Assembly (NCBI RefSeq): GCF_000003855.2
Contig: NW_003101670.1
Span: 644,841-708,840 of the forward strand
Direction of reading: 5' to 3'
Length of the DNA stretch: 64,000 nt
DNA from: Blastomyces gilchristii SLH14081
Taxonomy: Eukaryota; Ascomycota; Eurotiomycetes; Onygenales; Ajellomycetaceae
Shown: positions 12,118-25,436 of the stretch, in pieces
How positions within the stretch are numbered: position 1 is the stretch's first letter
Layout of the letters: the number at the start of each line of letters is the position of its first letter
Notes under the pieces: model-generated
The model's database searches: none
Told to the model about the DNA's origin: nothing
What the model saw: the letters and a program-made list of their open reading frames with translations, nothing else
Translations under genes and position numbers: made by a program

Positions 12118-15100
12118 TTAGTCCTCTTCTTCCAGAAGCAGTTCTCATCAGTTAAGAACTGCTGTTTTAAATAATGTGAAACTCAGAGTTCAGGTTGATT
12201 GATTATAGCTGACTTATTTCATAAGATATTGTCAGCTGCAGCTGTGTGATCTCTTATTGAGAATATTATTAATCTCTCACTCAAGCTTATTATCTTCTTC
12301 TATGATCCCTGGCAGCTGTCAGTTGAAAGTCAGTTGAGAAGAGAATAGATTAGTGACAGTATAATGAAGCAAGCTTGTATAAAAGATATCATAGATCTCT
12401 GATGATGTGTCAAGACAGTAGTTATAACTATTCAGAACTTCTATCACTTTATATCTGATATAACAGTAATCTAGTATATAAGATGAATATGTAATTCATA
12501 TATTCTTAAGATTCAATCATATCAGATCTCTCATCTTATATTATTCAGTGAGATCTCAGTGAATATTGATTTAATCTTCTTAATTTTATTTAGCACTTGT
12601 TATAAAGACTTCTGCTCAATCACAGGTATCTCAGAGTTTTATTACTATATTATCAGTGATCTGAATCAGACTGCAGAGATTCAGTATGAACTGTGTAATC
12701 TCTAGAAGATTTAACATCTTCATATAATAACTATATGTAAGAAAGAATAAGCTTATATCTATTGAAACAGCATCTCAATCATTAATAGTGACTTCTATGT
12801 GTAGAAGAAGATCATGTCAGTCATCTTATAAGTAATTACAGAACTTATAAAGATAATTCTTTACAGTCTGAATTATCTGTTCTGATGCATCATTGATCTC
12901 AGAGTGATAGACAGTTAATAGATAGTATATAATCTTGAGAACTTGACAGATTCTTGTTCAGAGAGTGCTCATGAATTGATGACTCTGATCTGATATTATA
13001 GATCTCAGTAACTTATATATCTGATAGAATGAACTCTGTAAGAAGACTTCAGTGACTTATTTAATATTCATCTTATTATAAGATTTCAATATTATATCTT
13101 TACTTAGTCAGTCAATGATAATCAGAATGTTTTTATAATTCTTACTCTCAGATAGATTAACAGTGAAGTTAATTACTATATCTTACTAGATTCTATTAGA
13201 GATATTGAGTGATTTCAGTAGATCTTTTCTACAGTTCTTTTATAAAATAATGAAAGAATAGTAGTTACAGTTCTGAATAAAGTATCTAATACTATTTAAT
13301 ATCTCAGATTAATAGAACTCTTAGAAGATTATTCTATACAGTTATTCATAGTCTGAATAATCAGTTATATATGAATTATGCATCTCTTGCATTATTCAGA
13401 TGTGTAAGAGTTTGAAGTGTGAGACTCAGCATTATTTGTGAAATTGTAGAGTGTTTTTATTATTGATTGAATATTCTGAGATGTTGATTCTTACATGTAG
13501 TTCTGAGAAAAATTAAGATGCTTCTTGTTATACTGCTTCAGTGAGTGTCTGAAGAAGTTTATTAATTTAAGCTGCTGTATATCATAGCTTATCTAATGTA
13601 GGTTCAGAAGAAGTTGAGATATCAGTGACAGTTCTAGTCAGAGAAGCATGTATAGTTCTAATTGAGAAAGTATATATAGTGTCATGAGCTGTTCTATCTT
13701 GATCAACTAGTATCTTCAGATTCAAGAGCTGATGCTCTCAATTCATTCAGTGAGTATCTGTTACATCAGATGATATATCTTGCTCTTATTATAAGAGAGT
13801 ATCTGTCATTGAGTTCTGGCTGTCAGAGCAGTAGTGTATTGTAAAATGAAAGTGACTTAAGAACTCAGATCATCATATCTATTATTCAGTGAGTTTACAG
13901 ATAGTTGTAAAGTATTTGAGATTCTTATAATCTGTGATTATCTCAAATTCAGAGACACTTCAGAGTTCAGAGTCTCATTCTTCTAAACAGTGTATAATTG
14001 TGAGAAGTTTCTTATCATAGATCTCATAGTTGCATTCAGTGAGACTCAGTTTCTTAGACATAAAGATGTATAATTATAAGATATCTTTATCATCATATTG
14101 CAATATAGCTTCTTCTGTGACATAGTCAGAGAAATCAGCTTCAACAACTGTTTCACAGTCAGAATTGAATATTATTAGCAGAGAAGTATTAATGAATATC
14201 TTCTTCATCTGTGTAAATACAGCTTTGATATCTGCTGATTATTGAAATACTGAGTCTTTCTTAGTGAGTTCTGTAAATAATCTCATAATATCTGAGAAGT
14301 TTTGTATAAATCACTGATAGAAGTTAGTAAATTCAATGAAGCTTTATACATCTTTCACAGTGTGTGAGATCTCTTATTCAAGAATAGCAGAGATCTTCTC
14401 AGAATTCATTTGAATTCTCTTGCCAGCTTCTATGATAAAGTCTAGATATTTTGTACTTTTAATCTTAAAATCATATTTATCTATATCTATCAGCAGTTCT
14501 GCTTTCTATAGTTATTGTAATATCTTTTGCACATATTCTTGATATTCTTTTCTGAATTCATCAGTGAAGATGAGAATGTCATCAAGATATATAGATATAA
14601 ATTTATCAAGAAAGTCTCAGAGTGCTCAGTTGATATACTTCTGAAATGTACTGAGAGTATTAGTCAGTTCAAAGATTGTGACTACTTATTCAAAGAGATC
14701 ATATCAAGTTCAGAATACTGTAAGTCACTCATCTTCTTCAGTGATACAGATCTTATGAAATGCAGCAATAACATCTAACTTTGTAAATTATTGAGCTTGT
14801 TCAATGTGAGCTAGAGTTTCATTGATAAGAGATAAAGAATAACAGTCCTTCTTTGTTAATCTGTTCAATTCTCAATAATTCACACAGAACTGAAGTTCTT
14901 CATCTGACTTCTTTGTAAAGAGAATAGAGACTGCAGCAGAAGAGTTGCTCATATGTATAAATTCTTTATTCAACAGATCATTGAGTGTCTTTTAAAGAAG
15001 AAGAAGTTCATCTCAGAATATATTATAAAGAGAGTCTCATGATGATTCAGAGTTCTTACTATCTCTCTTTTTCAACTTGATACTGTGATTCACTTCTGAA

Positions 15101-15990
15101 CCTTGTAAGAAAGGTAGATTTATAATATTATTATCTTGTTAAAAGACATCTAGATATTCATGATATTGTTGAGAGAGTTTTGTATGAGAATCTGTTATTA
15201 TAACACAGGATAACTTTTCCAGAGCCTTTTTAATATTGACCAGACTGGTAAAATAGATTGACACATGATTCTGCTGTCAGCAACTCTGTCAGTGATTTTG
15301 ATAATGACTTCTTTTTCAGAGTATTTCATAAGCATTGACAGAGATCTGTGTAAGATTCATAGTCTTATGAATATCATCTTTATGAATTCTATCATTGTTA
15401 GAGAATATCAAGCTTCTGTTTCAGGCATTTAATAAGATGCCTTGTTCAGATAATCAGACAAGTTCTAACATAAGATTATAATCAAGATTATCAACTTCAT
15501 ATATATAGATGTCTTCATACTGATGTTCTCTGATATCTATGTTTAGTTTTACCATGTAATGAGTGTAAACATCTTTTGAATTATTGAATTCTATGAGAAG
15601 TCAGGGTTTTGATAAGGGAATATGCTGAAGATTATGATATCTTATGACTGAAGATTTAATCATTGCATAGTGACATAGACTGCTGTCTATCATGACTTTT
15701 ATATTATATATATTATCAATCACAGTAGATACAAGAATTGCATTCATTGTTATTTTCTCTTCAAATCATTATCATCTGACCTCTTCAAGCTTCTGTTTAC
15801 AAATTTGAATAGAAGTTAATCTTTTCTCTGTTTCATCAGAGTATTCTTGTAGTTATTTTCTGAATCTTTCTTCACTGCAATGTGGTTGACATGAACAGAT
15901 ACTGATTTATTCTTTGAATGAGAAGACACTGATCTTTCTCTCAATTGAGGAGATACTGGTCTTTCTCTTGAATATGAAGACACATAGGTC
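12118..15990 (-). pseudogene. Decayed pol region of B4 (protease, RT, RNase H, integrase)
   Basis: The minus strand parallels the pol region of B6 (29,580-33,446) along its whole length. The RT active site is readable as FLDKF...YLDDILIFT around 14,555-14,605, and this copy keeps both catalytic Asp codons. Stops are frequent, mostly TGA at positions expected to be Trp. Pol is separated from gag by the LINE inserted at 15991-16005. Confidence 0.85.
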
Positions 15991-16019
15991 AATTGATAGT
16001 TGAAACAGGCTATTATAGC

Positions 16020-16690
16020 AGAGACATTGCAACCGCTCCACCACGAACTCGCTCAATTTTTCGAATAAGAACCCGCCGATAGATCCATCGAAAAGCCCTT
16101 GATCATACGAGCATTTTGACCCCATCGCCGACCGCATACCCCGTGTGGTGGTGGAGTTATCCAGCCAAACGTGAACCAGACGTTGTTCGAAACTCCTGAG
16201 TGGGATTATCCCCCGTTCACCCCTACCACACCACAACCCCGGGCCAAATTGCCATACAAATTGTAAGGCAAAGAGACCTAGCCGTATGCGCCAATCTTCT
16301 TGATTTTGGAAGATCCCCGACCTGTAATTGTGGAGATATCTGAGAAGCAACTTCCATGAAAACCCTGTCTATCTTTGATGTTTCAAAACATCAACGCCAA
16401 GTCCCACCCACGTACCGCCCTTCTCAATCTGGCCCACGTCTGGCAGAAAAATACAAAAAGATACCTCGGCAATAGTATCAAGCACATAATCAACGGACAC
16501 ATCTGAAGCGCATCCCCCGCGAAAAACCCTCTCTGTCTTTACACCAAGTCCCACCCTTGTACCGCACCTTCTGATCTGCCCCATCCCCAGCAGAAAAGTA
16601 CAAAAAGATACCTCAGCAACTGTATTTGATACATAATTGGCAGACACAACAACTATAAAATCAGTATATCTCAAGGTCTGACTGAGCCTT
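16020..16690. other. GC-balanced 5' end of LINE-1, spared from decay
   Basis: Base composition changes abruptly from AT-rich to normal just inside the left end of the LINE and returns to AT-rich near 16,690. CpG and CC/GG are frequent here. The open frames at 15907-16350 (-) and 16369-16674 (-) lie in it but show no recognisable domain. The segment is absent from the truncated LINE-2. Confidence 0.75.
16358..16647 (+). repeat. Two direct repeat units in the LINE 5' end
   Basis: Unit 1 (16358-16520) and unit 2 (16521-16647) share the blocks GAAAA(A)CCCT, CCAAGTCCCACCC, GTACCGC and TACAAAAAGATACCTC in the same order. Unit 2 lacks a short piece after its first block. Repeated 5' monomers acting as internal promoters are known in other LINEs. 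That role here is an inference. Confidence 0.75.
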
Positions 16691-17699
16691 TGATCCCTGC
16701 ACAGTGAGATATATTAAATCTAGTTTTAATATCTCAATATTCAATAGATTCTGCAAGAGATTGAGAACAGCAACACTAGATTTCTATTGAATTTGAGAAT
16801 TAACTCTGTATTGATATAATCATTGACAAAGTCTTCTATTTTAAGATATAAATAACCAGTTTCTCTACATCTCGCTGACAATATTTATATTATTATATAG
16901 AAATAGACTTATATTCTCTATAATATCAAGACTCTGAAGAGGGAAAGTCTTGATAGAGAGTATACAGTAGTGTATATCTTAGTAGTTTCTATCTCATTCT
17001 TCTGCAGCAGTTAATGCAAAAAAAAAAAAAGATCTTAGAAATAGTTTTTTACTTCTCTTGAAAAAGTAAGGTGTTTTTCTCTGGGTTTTATATAATATTC
17101 TTATAAAGAATTAAAAACAGAGCTGTTTTCTGTTATAATTTCATATTCTTTTAAGTAAGAATTACTTTTTCAGTGACTGAAGAGCTTTTATTAATACTTA
17201 TTTCTTTTTTACACTCTTTATTAACTGATTTGAGTTGCACACTTGTTGTGTGAGAAGAATTGAATGATTTAGAATAAAAGTGAATAGTTTTAATCAATTT
17301 CTCTGCAAAAAATTGATTTATTTTTTATCAGTTTTTCTCTCAAAAACTGTCATATTATCTGATTTATTATCAATTGATATCATACTTTTTCTCACTGTAT
17401 CTTATGAAAGAGATTGTAAAGATTTTATTGATTTATCTTAAAAATCAATTTTAGTTTATTAGATTCTCTTCAAAAATCTAATCTAGTTACTGAACTAGTG
17501 TGAAAATAATCAGGTGTTTTATACATAAAAGTCTTTTATTCTTCTTTTAAAACAGTCTAATTCACTTTTCAATTAAAAACAGACTTAGAAACCTCTTAAT
17601 TGAAACAGTCTGATCAACTTTTCAAAAGAGTTTAATACATATCTCAATTGAAACAGTCTGATCAACTTTTCATTGAGTGAGAATAATAAGTTCAAAAAT

Positions 17700-19290
17700 A
17701 CACTTAGTTGATGTGGAAAAAGATGCTTTCTCAAATACTATTCCTGAGATTGAAATTCTGAAGAGAAGAAAGAAAGAAGAAATAGAGAAATAACAAGTTC
17801 TTGAAATACAGAAACTTGAAAAAGTAAGCAAGATTCTTGAAAAGCAGTGTCTGAATGAGATGAATGAAGAAGTTCTGTTAATTCTTCATACTTAGACTAG
17901 ACAACTACAGAAGATGATCAAGTTCAAACTTGGAATTTCAAACACAGTTCAAAAAACATTGAAAATTCCTAGTATAATCACTGACTTCTCATCTTGCTCT
18001 TCTTTCTCTTTTTCTACTTCTTCTTCTTCTTTGAATCAGAAGAAAACATATGCTCAAGCAGCTGAATCTGCTGTCTCTAAACCTGCTATCTCAAAACATG
18101 CTCAAAATCCTGAGAAAACTGAGAAGAATAATGCTCATGCTTCTATTCATAGAAAAGTGAAGAAAAAAATGTAAAAGAAGAAAAACTTTCAAATCTTCAG
18201 AAATAGAAGACTTATTCTCAAAGTCTTAAATCAGAACATCTTACAAAGAAACAAGCTAAACTCAAATCTCATTTTCAGAATCAGAAATGAAATTAATCAG
18301 CAGTTCTTTTCTCAGTTAATAACTGATATTAAAGTTTAAAAATAAGTTATAGCTTCAATTGAGTCATTCTTCTTTGAAAACTCTATTATTCTGACTACAA
18401 TGTCTGAATTCAGTGCAGAGTTTCTTATTCAGAATGAGAATCTCTGAAAATCAGTAATAGAATCTTTGTTAAATACAACAATTCTATCTGAGAGAGATGA
18501 AAAGTGAGATAAATTCATTCTTTATAATATTTCAGTTGAAATTTTTGACTGTGAAGAAGAAATGCTACTTCTCAAAAATGAATTAGAAGAATACAACTCT
18601 ATTCAACTGAGAAAAGAGTCTGTATAACTAAATTCAATTAAGTTCAGATAAAGCAGAAGAAATGCCTCTGTTCTAGTATATATAAAGACACTTGAACAGT
18701 CAAAGATCTCTGAAGTAAGAGTAGCAGATTTGAAAATGAGAGTTCATGAATACAAAGACTCAAGAATGAATCTCAAAGCTCAAACACAGTGTTCAAACTG
18801 TCAAAGATATGAACACTTTGTAATCTTCTATTTTAGAAACTCAAAATGTGCATTCTGTATCAGAGATCACAAAGCTAGTGAGTATAAATGTGAAACATGC
18901 TTAAAAAGAGATGAAATATATCAATACACTCTGCTTAAATGCTCTAATTGCAAAGAAAAACATGTATCTAGCTCAAAAGAATGTATGTTTGCTTCAAGAA
19001 CTCAAAAGAACTGAAGAAAAGATAAAGCTCAAAGCAAATCTAGAACTGAAGAGAATAGTCAAGTCAGTAAACTCATAACTATAAGCTCAAAAAGAAGAAA
19101 CTCTCAACTATCTAAATCTTCAAACTTCAATTCTTCAGCTGAATGTAAACAGAATTTGAATTCTCAAACTTCTGTTAAGATTAGAGAATTGAGAAATGAC
19201 TTTGATGATAAACTAGATATAATGCAAGTAGTTGAGATTCTCACTTTTCAGAATAGTTATAATCTACTATCTGATGATAGTGATTAGATT
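17700..19290 (+). pseudogene. LINE-1 ORF1 (gag-like, zinc-finger) remnant
   Basis: An open piece at 17914-18174 is Ser/Ala-rich. A second, 18730-19014 (94 codons), carries three Cys/His clusters starting CSNCQRYEH at about 18,790, then CAFCIRDH and CSNCKEKH. This spacing matches the CCHC zinc-finger triplet of ORF1 proteins of fungal Tad1-type LINEs, which bind the element RNA. The frame between these pieces contains stops, and no single start codon can be assigned. Confidence 0.75.
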
Positions 19291-19439
19291 CTACTCTACT
19301 CTCTTTTAGTATGAATATATAACAAAAACAATAAAAAAAGTTTAAAAACTCTTCAAAAATCACATTTATTCAAAATAATGTGAATAGAAACTCAAATTGT
19401 ATTTATTCTTGTCTTCAAATTGTATTTGAATAAAAAGTT

Positions 19440-22400
19440 AATTTTATACTGCTTCAGAAGCCGAATTTTGATACTGAGTAAAAATATGTTATTTCTCATT
19501 TAAGCTACTACTACTTTATATCTCAAAAGTCTGAGATAAAGTCAAGAGTAGTGATCTATGAAAGAAAGAGATCAAGATATCAATTTAATCTAAGATTTAA
19601 TATCATATCTGACCCTGATATTCTGGTGAGTGATATTATAGATAAAGAGAATGAGTTTGATACTATACAGCTCATAAATATCTATAATGAAAAGTCATTG
19701 AAGAAAAATAATAATATCTGAACAATTAATAGAGAGTTTCTGAACATAACTTTATCAAGAAACTCTATAATTGCAGAAGATTTCAATACACATTATTTCT
19801 GATAAAATTCAGAATGTAAAAGAGCAGTAAGAGCTGATAATCTGATTAAATAAATCTTTAAACATTTAATAGATTTAGTTAACAAGTCTGATCAACAAAC
19901 ATTCTTTAGAAAAGACATAAAACAGAAATCTATTATAGATCTAATCTTCATGTCATAAAATCTAATGAAAAAAAGACTTGTAAACTGATTTATTAATTCA
20001 AATGAGACATCAGAATCAGATCATGAGATTATTCAATTTAATATTGAACTGAGTGAGAAATAAATGAGTAAAAATCCTCTTCTCTCTAATCAGTTTAACT
20101 TTGAAAAAGCTAACTGAAAGGCAGTTGAAGAAAGCATAAAACTGTTAAAATCTGAAAGACAGAGTGAGCTATATTAAAATTCTGATCAAGATATCTCAAA
20201 TGAAATGCTTAAGAATAGAGTGAAGCTCATTACATCTATTATTCTAGTAAGTGTTAAAGATAATATTTCAAAGAGAAAGTCTTCTGAGTATTCAAAATCT
20301 TGATGAAATGAGAATATCATATCTAAAAGAAAACAATTGACTACTACTAGAAGAGATTGAAAGAATGATATAATTTCTGATAAAGAGTTCAAAGCTGTCA
20401 GAAATAAATATTTTTCAGATATTAAAAGAGCTAAAACAGACTGCTGGAATAAATTTCTTGAAGAAGCATAAGAAAAGAAAGTTTTTAAAGCTTTTAACTA
20501 TACTAAAACAAGAAGTGTAGCAAAACTTTCAATCTTAGAATATGAGTTTCAGAATGAATTATATACAGCAAACTCTTTTGAGAAAAAATGTCAAGCTTTT
20601 ATAAGAACTCTCTTTCAAAACTCATCAGATTCAGATTCAGAGGAAGAGAATATGTCACTTCTCAACTATATTAATGAAAATGACTGAGAATGGCCTGATC
20701 TTACTTAAGATGAATTAGAGTCAGCTATCTTCTCAAGTTCAGTTAAAACTGCTGCAGGGCCTGATTCAATTAATCACTTAATTATTCAAAATACATACTT
20801 CTACTTAAAGAATGAATATTTTAAGCTCTTTTTCAATCTCTGGAAAAATGAATATCATTCTGAATGCTGAAGAGAAGCCACTGAAGTGATTCTTACAAAA
20901 TCTAATAGAAAAACTTCAATTCTCAAGTTATATAGAGTAATATCTCTATTGAACTGTCTAGAAAAGGTTTTAGAAAAGATAATAGCTACTTAACTATCTT
21001 TTATAAGCTCTATCAGTAATTCTCTTTTATTCAGTGAATAAATGAGACATAGAAAACAGTGTTCTGCAATTGACACTGTTCTCTCAGTTGTTCATGATAT
21101 TTAAATAGCAAAGTGTGAAGATCTGGTCTCAACTGCAGTTTTTATTGATATAAAAGAAGCATTTGATCATGTTTCAAAGTCAAAGTTAATTCAGACTTTG
21201 AGGATGTTAAAACTGTCACTTTCTCTAATAAAATGAGTTAACTATTTTATATCTAAAAGAATTATACAACTTTTCTTTGATGAAATGAAATAAGATAAAA
21301 CTGAGATAAAAATAGAAGTACTGTAAGAATCTTCAATCTCACTCATTTTATTTGTAATATACACTGCATATCTATTCAAGAATAGAAATATGAGAATAGT
21401 GCAATCTCTGAGTTATATGAATGATATTGATCTAGTCTATAGCTCAAAAACTATCAAAGAGAATTTGAAAGTGATTGAAGAAGCTACAAAGAAAATCTTT
21501 GTTAGAGTAGATATTAATTAAATTCAATTTGATATGAATAAAACTGAGTTAATTCATTTCTTTTCTAGATTCAATGAGAAAGAACTATCTCTAACTCTTT
21601 TAAATAGAGAGATTAAACTCAGTGTAAATATCAAATGATTAGAAGTATGATTAAACTTCAAGTTGAATTTTAAATATCACATTCAACAAAGAACTGTCAA
21701 GACAGAAAGACTATTGAATAACATAATCAGACTATTAAATACAGAGAGAGGTCTATTCTTTCAGGCTATGAGACAGTTATATATAGCCTGTATTACATCA
21801 GTAGCTGATTATAGAGTTCAAGTTTGATGAAATAATCAAGAGAATTTCACTGAACTCTTTCAAAGTCTGTAAAACAGAGCCTTGAGAAGAATTCTAAAAG
21901 CATTCAAATCATCTTCTATTAAAGCAATGAAAATTGAAGCTTCAATTCCTTCTTCTGCTATTAGATTTGAAAAGATCTGTATGAACTATGCTCTGAGAGT
22001 TATAAAGATGAACTTAAATCATATAATCAGAGAAAGAGTCTCTTCTTCATTTTCATCAATTAACTCTGAAAATGAACTGAATTGAAATAGATTTCTTGAT
22101 TGAAATGAAAATAATTCTTTAAAGAAAATGTCTTCTTAACTGTACAGACTATGCTCTCTGATTAAAAATCAATTTTCTTCTTTAAATATTGAAAAAATTG
22201 ATCATGAGAAGTTATCTCTCTGAAGAGAAAAGCTTGAATCTCTTATAAACTTACAAATAAGTGAACTATCTAAAGAGAAAGAGTATAAACAGTATTTGAA
22301 GAGAATTTCTACAATCAATATAAAAGACTCTATTCTGATTTATTCAGATGACTCAAAAAATGAGAATTTGAATAGATTAGATACAGACATTGCTTATACT

Positions 22401-23275
22401 AAAGATAATATCAATTTTATCTCAGATTTCTGGAATTTAGACTGTGAATCTGAAGTCTTTAATGCTGAACTATTTGTAATAGTGAAAGCTTTCAAACTCA
22501 TTAAAATAAAATCTCATAAAAGAGGAAATAGTTTGAAAGAGACATGAATATTCTCTGATAGTCAAGCTGCTTTAAAAAGACTTAGAAATAGTTAGATTCA
22601 TAATAATCAAATGAATCTTGAACTGATCTTAAACTCTGTTTTGAAAATTTAAAAGAGAAGAATATCAAAGCTGATAATTCATCTACACTGAGTTCCTGCT
22701 TATATGAATATTCATGATAATAAATTAGCTGATTCAGCTGCAAAAAAGAGTGCAGAATTAAGCAGATCTATTCAAAAAATTATGTTCTGATCTTTTATAA
22801 GGAGAAAAATAAAAGAATCTTGTTTAGATAAGTGAAATGAAAGCTGGCAGAAATAAAAGAAGAGTATACATTATTCAAGATTTGAAATAAAACCCAAGTG
22901 AAAATCTTATTCAATTAAATGTAAAAAGAAAATATTCTCATCTATAATACAGCTGAAACTAGGACATGGCTATTTCAAATCTTATATACAAAGATTTGAT
23001 GATAGATTTGACTCAATAGAATGCTCATTCTGCAATGCAAATGAGAATCCTGAGTATATTATAATACACTGTGCATTATACAATAGTCTCAGAGCCAGAT
23101 TGAAAGAGAAGTATGATCTAAATCAATTAAATATGAGATTCTTATTCTCAACTGAGACAGGAATTAAATACTTAATAGACTTTCTATCAGAAACTCAAGC
23201 AGCTACAAGAAAATGACTAAATTCAGAAATATCTGAATATGAAGAGAAGGAAATTGATCAAATATAGTCTGTTAA
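19440..23275 (+). pseudogene. LINE-1 ORF2 (endonuclease-RT-RNase H) remnant
   Basis: Sense-strand domains in order: APE-type endonuclease (EDFNTHYF near 19,780; SDHEIIQF near 20,020); reverse transcriptase (KTAAGPDSIN near 20,745; FIDIKEAFDHVS near 21,145; YMNDI at 21414 where YxDD is expected); RNase H (YSDDSK near 22,340; FSDSQAAL near 22,555; ADSAAKK near 22,735); and a terminal Cys/His motif (CSFC...HC near 23,025-23,080). The LINE-2 fragment shares the C-terminal part. Numerous TGA, TAA and TAG codons break the frame. Confidence 0.85.
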
Positions 23276-23628
23276 AACAGCTATATACTATCTTTTAATA
23301 ATTTGTTTTATTACAGTCTCTCTTTACTTTATCTTTTTCTTTCAATTTCTTTCTATCTATCTATTTAATGTGTCTGTCTTTAAGACTGTGTTTGCTTTTC
23401 CTTTGTCATGATATTGTCAAATTGTTTCAAAGTATCAGAAGATGTTAAAACACTGTAATTTATAAACAGTTTTTGTATTCTGAGCTGGAATTTTCTGATT
23501 TTACATATCCGAAATTGATGAATGTATAATAGTTAACTTTACAGCTATAGGAAAAACCCTGAGAACTAAAAGTTCTCAGGTAGATGTCATAGTCTCTGAC
23601 TGCATACATCTATAATTGAAGAATAATA

Positions 23629-23650
23629 ATAATATAATAATAATAATAAT
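23629..23650. repeat. (TAA)n tail of LINE-1
   Basis: A TAA/AAT tract follows the LINE 3' UTR and merges with the first bases of the right target duplication. Confidence 0.8.
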
Positions 23651-23659
23651 TGATAGTTG

Positions 23660-25436
23660 AAAGTGATGTGTTCTAATCAGTTACAGTTAATACATACTTC
23701 ATGTTAACATTGATTAGTGACTTTCTCAGAAGTGATTCCAGGGACTTGAAAGTCTGTTGAAACAGTGAAAACTCTTGCTTATGCATAGATATTTGAATCT
23801 ATTCAATTCATGGCATCTGCATCATTGCTGTTACTTCTCTTCAGCACAGGTGTATAAGTGACTGAGATGTAATGTCTTCTATCACTATTCTATTTACTCT
23901 TGAGCTTGATAAGATGATCATTCAATCTTCAGAGCTGTGTGCAGAAGCCTTCATAAGTTGAGTCTTTATTTACACTTATAAGAGTCTGTAAGAGTTCAAA
24001 AGTTAATGTCTTCTTAAGCATGCTAATCTTCATTTGATTCTCTCAAGATTGATCACCTGCTTCTAAAATATTAGTGTCAAAATCAGAAATGAATGTTATA
24101 AGAGAAGTGTTTCTCTGTCAGACACTCTGTAATCAATCTAACATCTTCTGTTGCATAGCAGTGTCTTGAAACAGAACATCAAGATATTTCATGATATTAT
24201 CAGGTGGTTGTAACACTGATTCACATGCTTTCATTCATGAATGAAACTTCTGTTTTATATGATTCTTCAATCATTCATTGATATATCAATCTTGATTGAT
24301 TAATGAACTGATGACATCTTCATCTACACTTAGTTTTGTAAGCATTTTCATTCTTCATGATGAGTAGAGAGTGAGATCAGAAGTATTAAAATATGTGAGA
24401 GTATCTAAGCATTCTTTCAGCACTTTTGTATTCAATTCTGTAGATGTTGAAATCACATGAGTTAATCATTGAATCTCTTTATATTAAAGTTATTGAGTTG
24501 CATGCATGTCTGCTATCTGTTACTGTTGTAATTTCAATATTGATTGAACTCATTGTGGCATCGCATCTATGCTCATATTCAAGAGTTTCATATAGACTGA
24601 CCGTGTGACCGTGTCTGGGACCAGGACCAGATTTTTTGATAGTCTCATTACCAATTCGACTGATCCCATTACACAGTTTTAACATTAGATAGTAGTCTCA
24701 TACTGTCTCAGTGAGACTTACTGTCTACTCTTGTCACATTTTCCAAATGAGACCATGATTTCCACTTCTCAATTTAAATTATTTTTATTGCTTTAAATGA
24801 CTTTAAATCTCATTTGAGCATTATCAAAAAGCGTTACTTTTTAAAAAATTAAAAATAGTCTAAAAAAAACCTTAAAATGTCTAAAAATAGTAACTTTATG
24901 CTAAGAATGGGACTAAATGGGACCAAATGGAACCACTTTCTCATTTTTTTCAAGTCATGGTTCCATTTTAAGATCTGATATATAGTCACTTTACATGTTT
25001 TTTTGATAGCCAGTCCCAGCGGGATTCACGCCAAGAAATGTATGGGACCAGACCAAATGGGACCAAATGTGAAATTCATGGTCCCGGCGGCCAGTCTAGT
25101 TTCATATTATTATTAGGTATGATTATATTGTTTTATTGAATATGTGATATCTGTGAAATCTGAAGAAGTGTAATTATATGAATATCTCATATATCTGAGT
25201 GTCAGAACTCTCAGATCTTTCACTGACATTTTCTTGTAAAATCTTATTACAGAGTCAGAGTGACTGATGAGTAAGCTTCTATCTGAGAACTCAGTGTCTG
25301 CTTAACTGTTTCTCTTTCTTACATGTTATTATATGTTTAAATATCTGTCAATGAATAATTGTTTCTAATGAGAAGATAATATGTGAATAATCATTTCTAA
25401 TAAGAAGATGATAAATGTTTTTCTAGTGTAAGAAGT
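23660..25436 (-). pseudogene. Decayed gag region of B4
   Basis: The minus strand parallels the first 1.2 kb of B6 (about 28,400-29,590). It is interrupted by the 506-bp hAT-derived element at 24593-25098. No long open frame survives. Identification rests on its position between the 5' LTR and the protease and on the alignment to B6 and B3. Confidence 0.7.
24593..25098 (+). mobile_element. 506-bp non-autonomous hAT-type element (C1)
   Basis: Ends are TAGACTGACCG and CGGCCAGTCTA, an 11-bp inverted repeat with one mismatch. An 8-bp duplication GTTTCATA lies at 24585-24592 and 25099-25106, and the empty site is visible in B6 near 28,660 (reverse strand). Subterminal GGGACC(A) words recur at both ends. 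Eight-bp duplications and subterminal repeats are hallmarks of the hAT superfamily. No transposase frame fits in 506 bp. The first 40 and last 90 bases match the ends of the large element at 33813-47928, so C1 is probably an internal-deletion derivative mobilised in trans. Confidence 0.85.

Larger units (their letters stand above)
16006..23647 (+). mobile_element. Full-length Tad1/I-like non-LTR retrotransposon (LINE-1)
   Basis: Inserted in B4 with a target duplication AATTGATAGTTGAAA at 15991-16005 and 23648-23662; the tail overlaps its first bases. Layout is a GC-balanced 5' end with two direct repeat units, a decayed 5' UTR, ORF1 with zinc fingers, ORF2 (APE-type endonuclease, RT, RNase H, C-terminal Cys/His motif), a 3' UTR of about 370 bp and a (TAA)n tail. 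ORF1-ORF2 with an RNase H domain is typical of fungal Tad1-type LINEs. All long frames are interrupted, so the element is inactive. Confidence 0.88.

Noticed and set aside
16369..16674. 101-codon reverse-strand frame in the LINE 5' end
   Set aside because: Internally repetitive because it spans the two direct repeat units, and it opposes the LINE sense strand. No domain.
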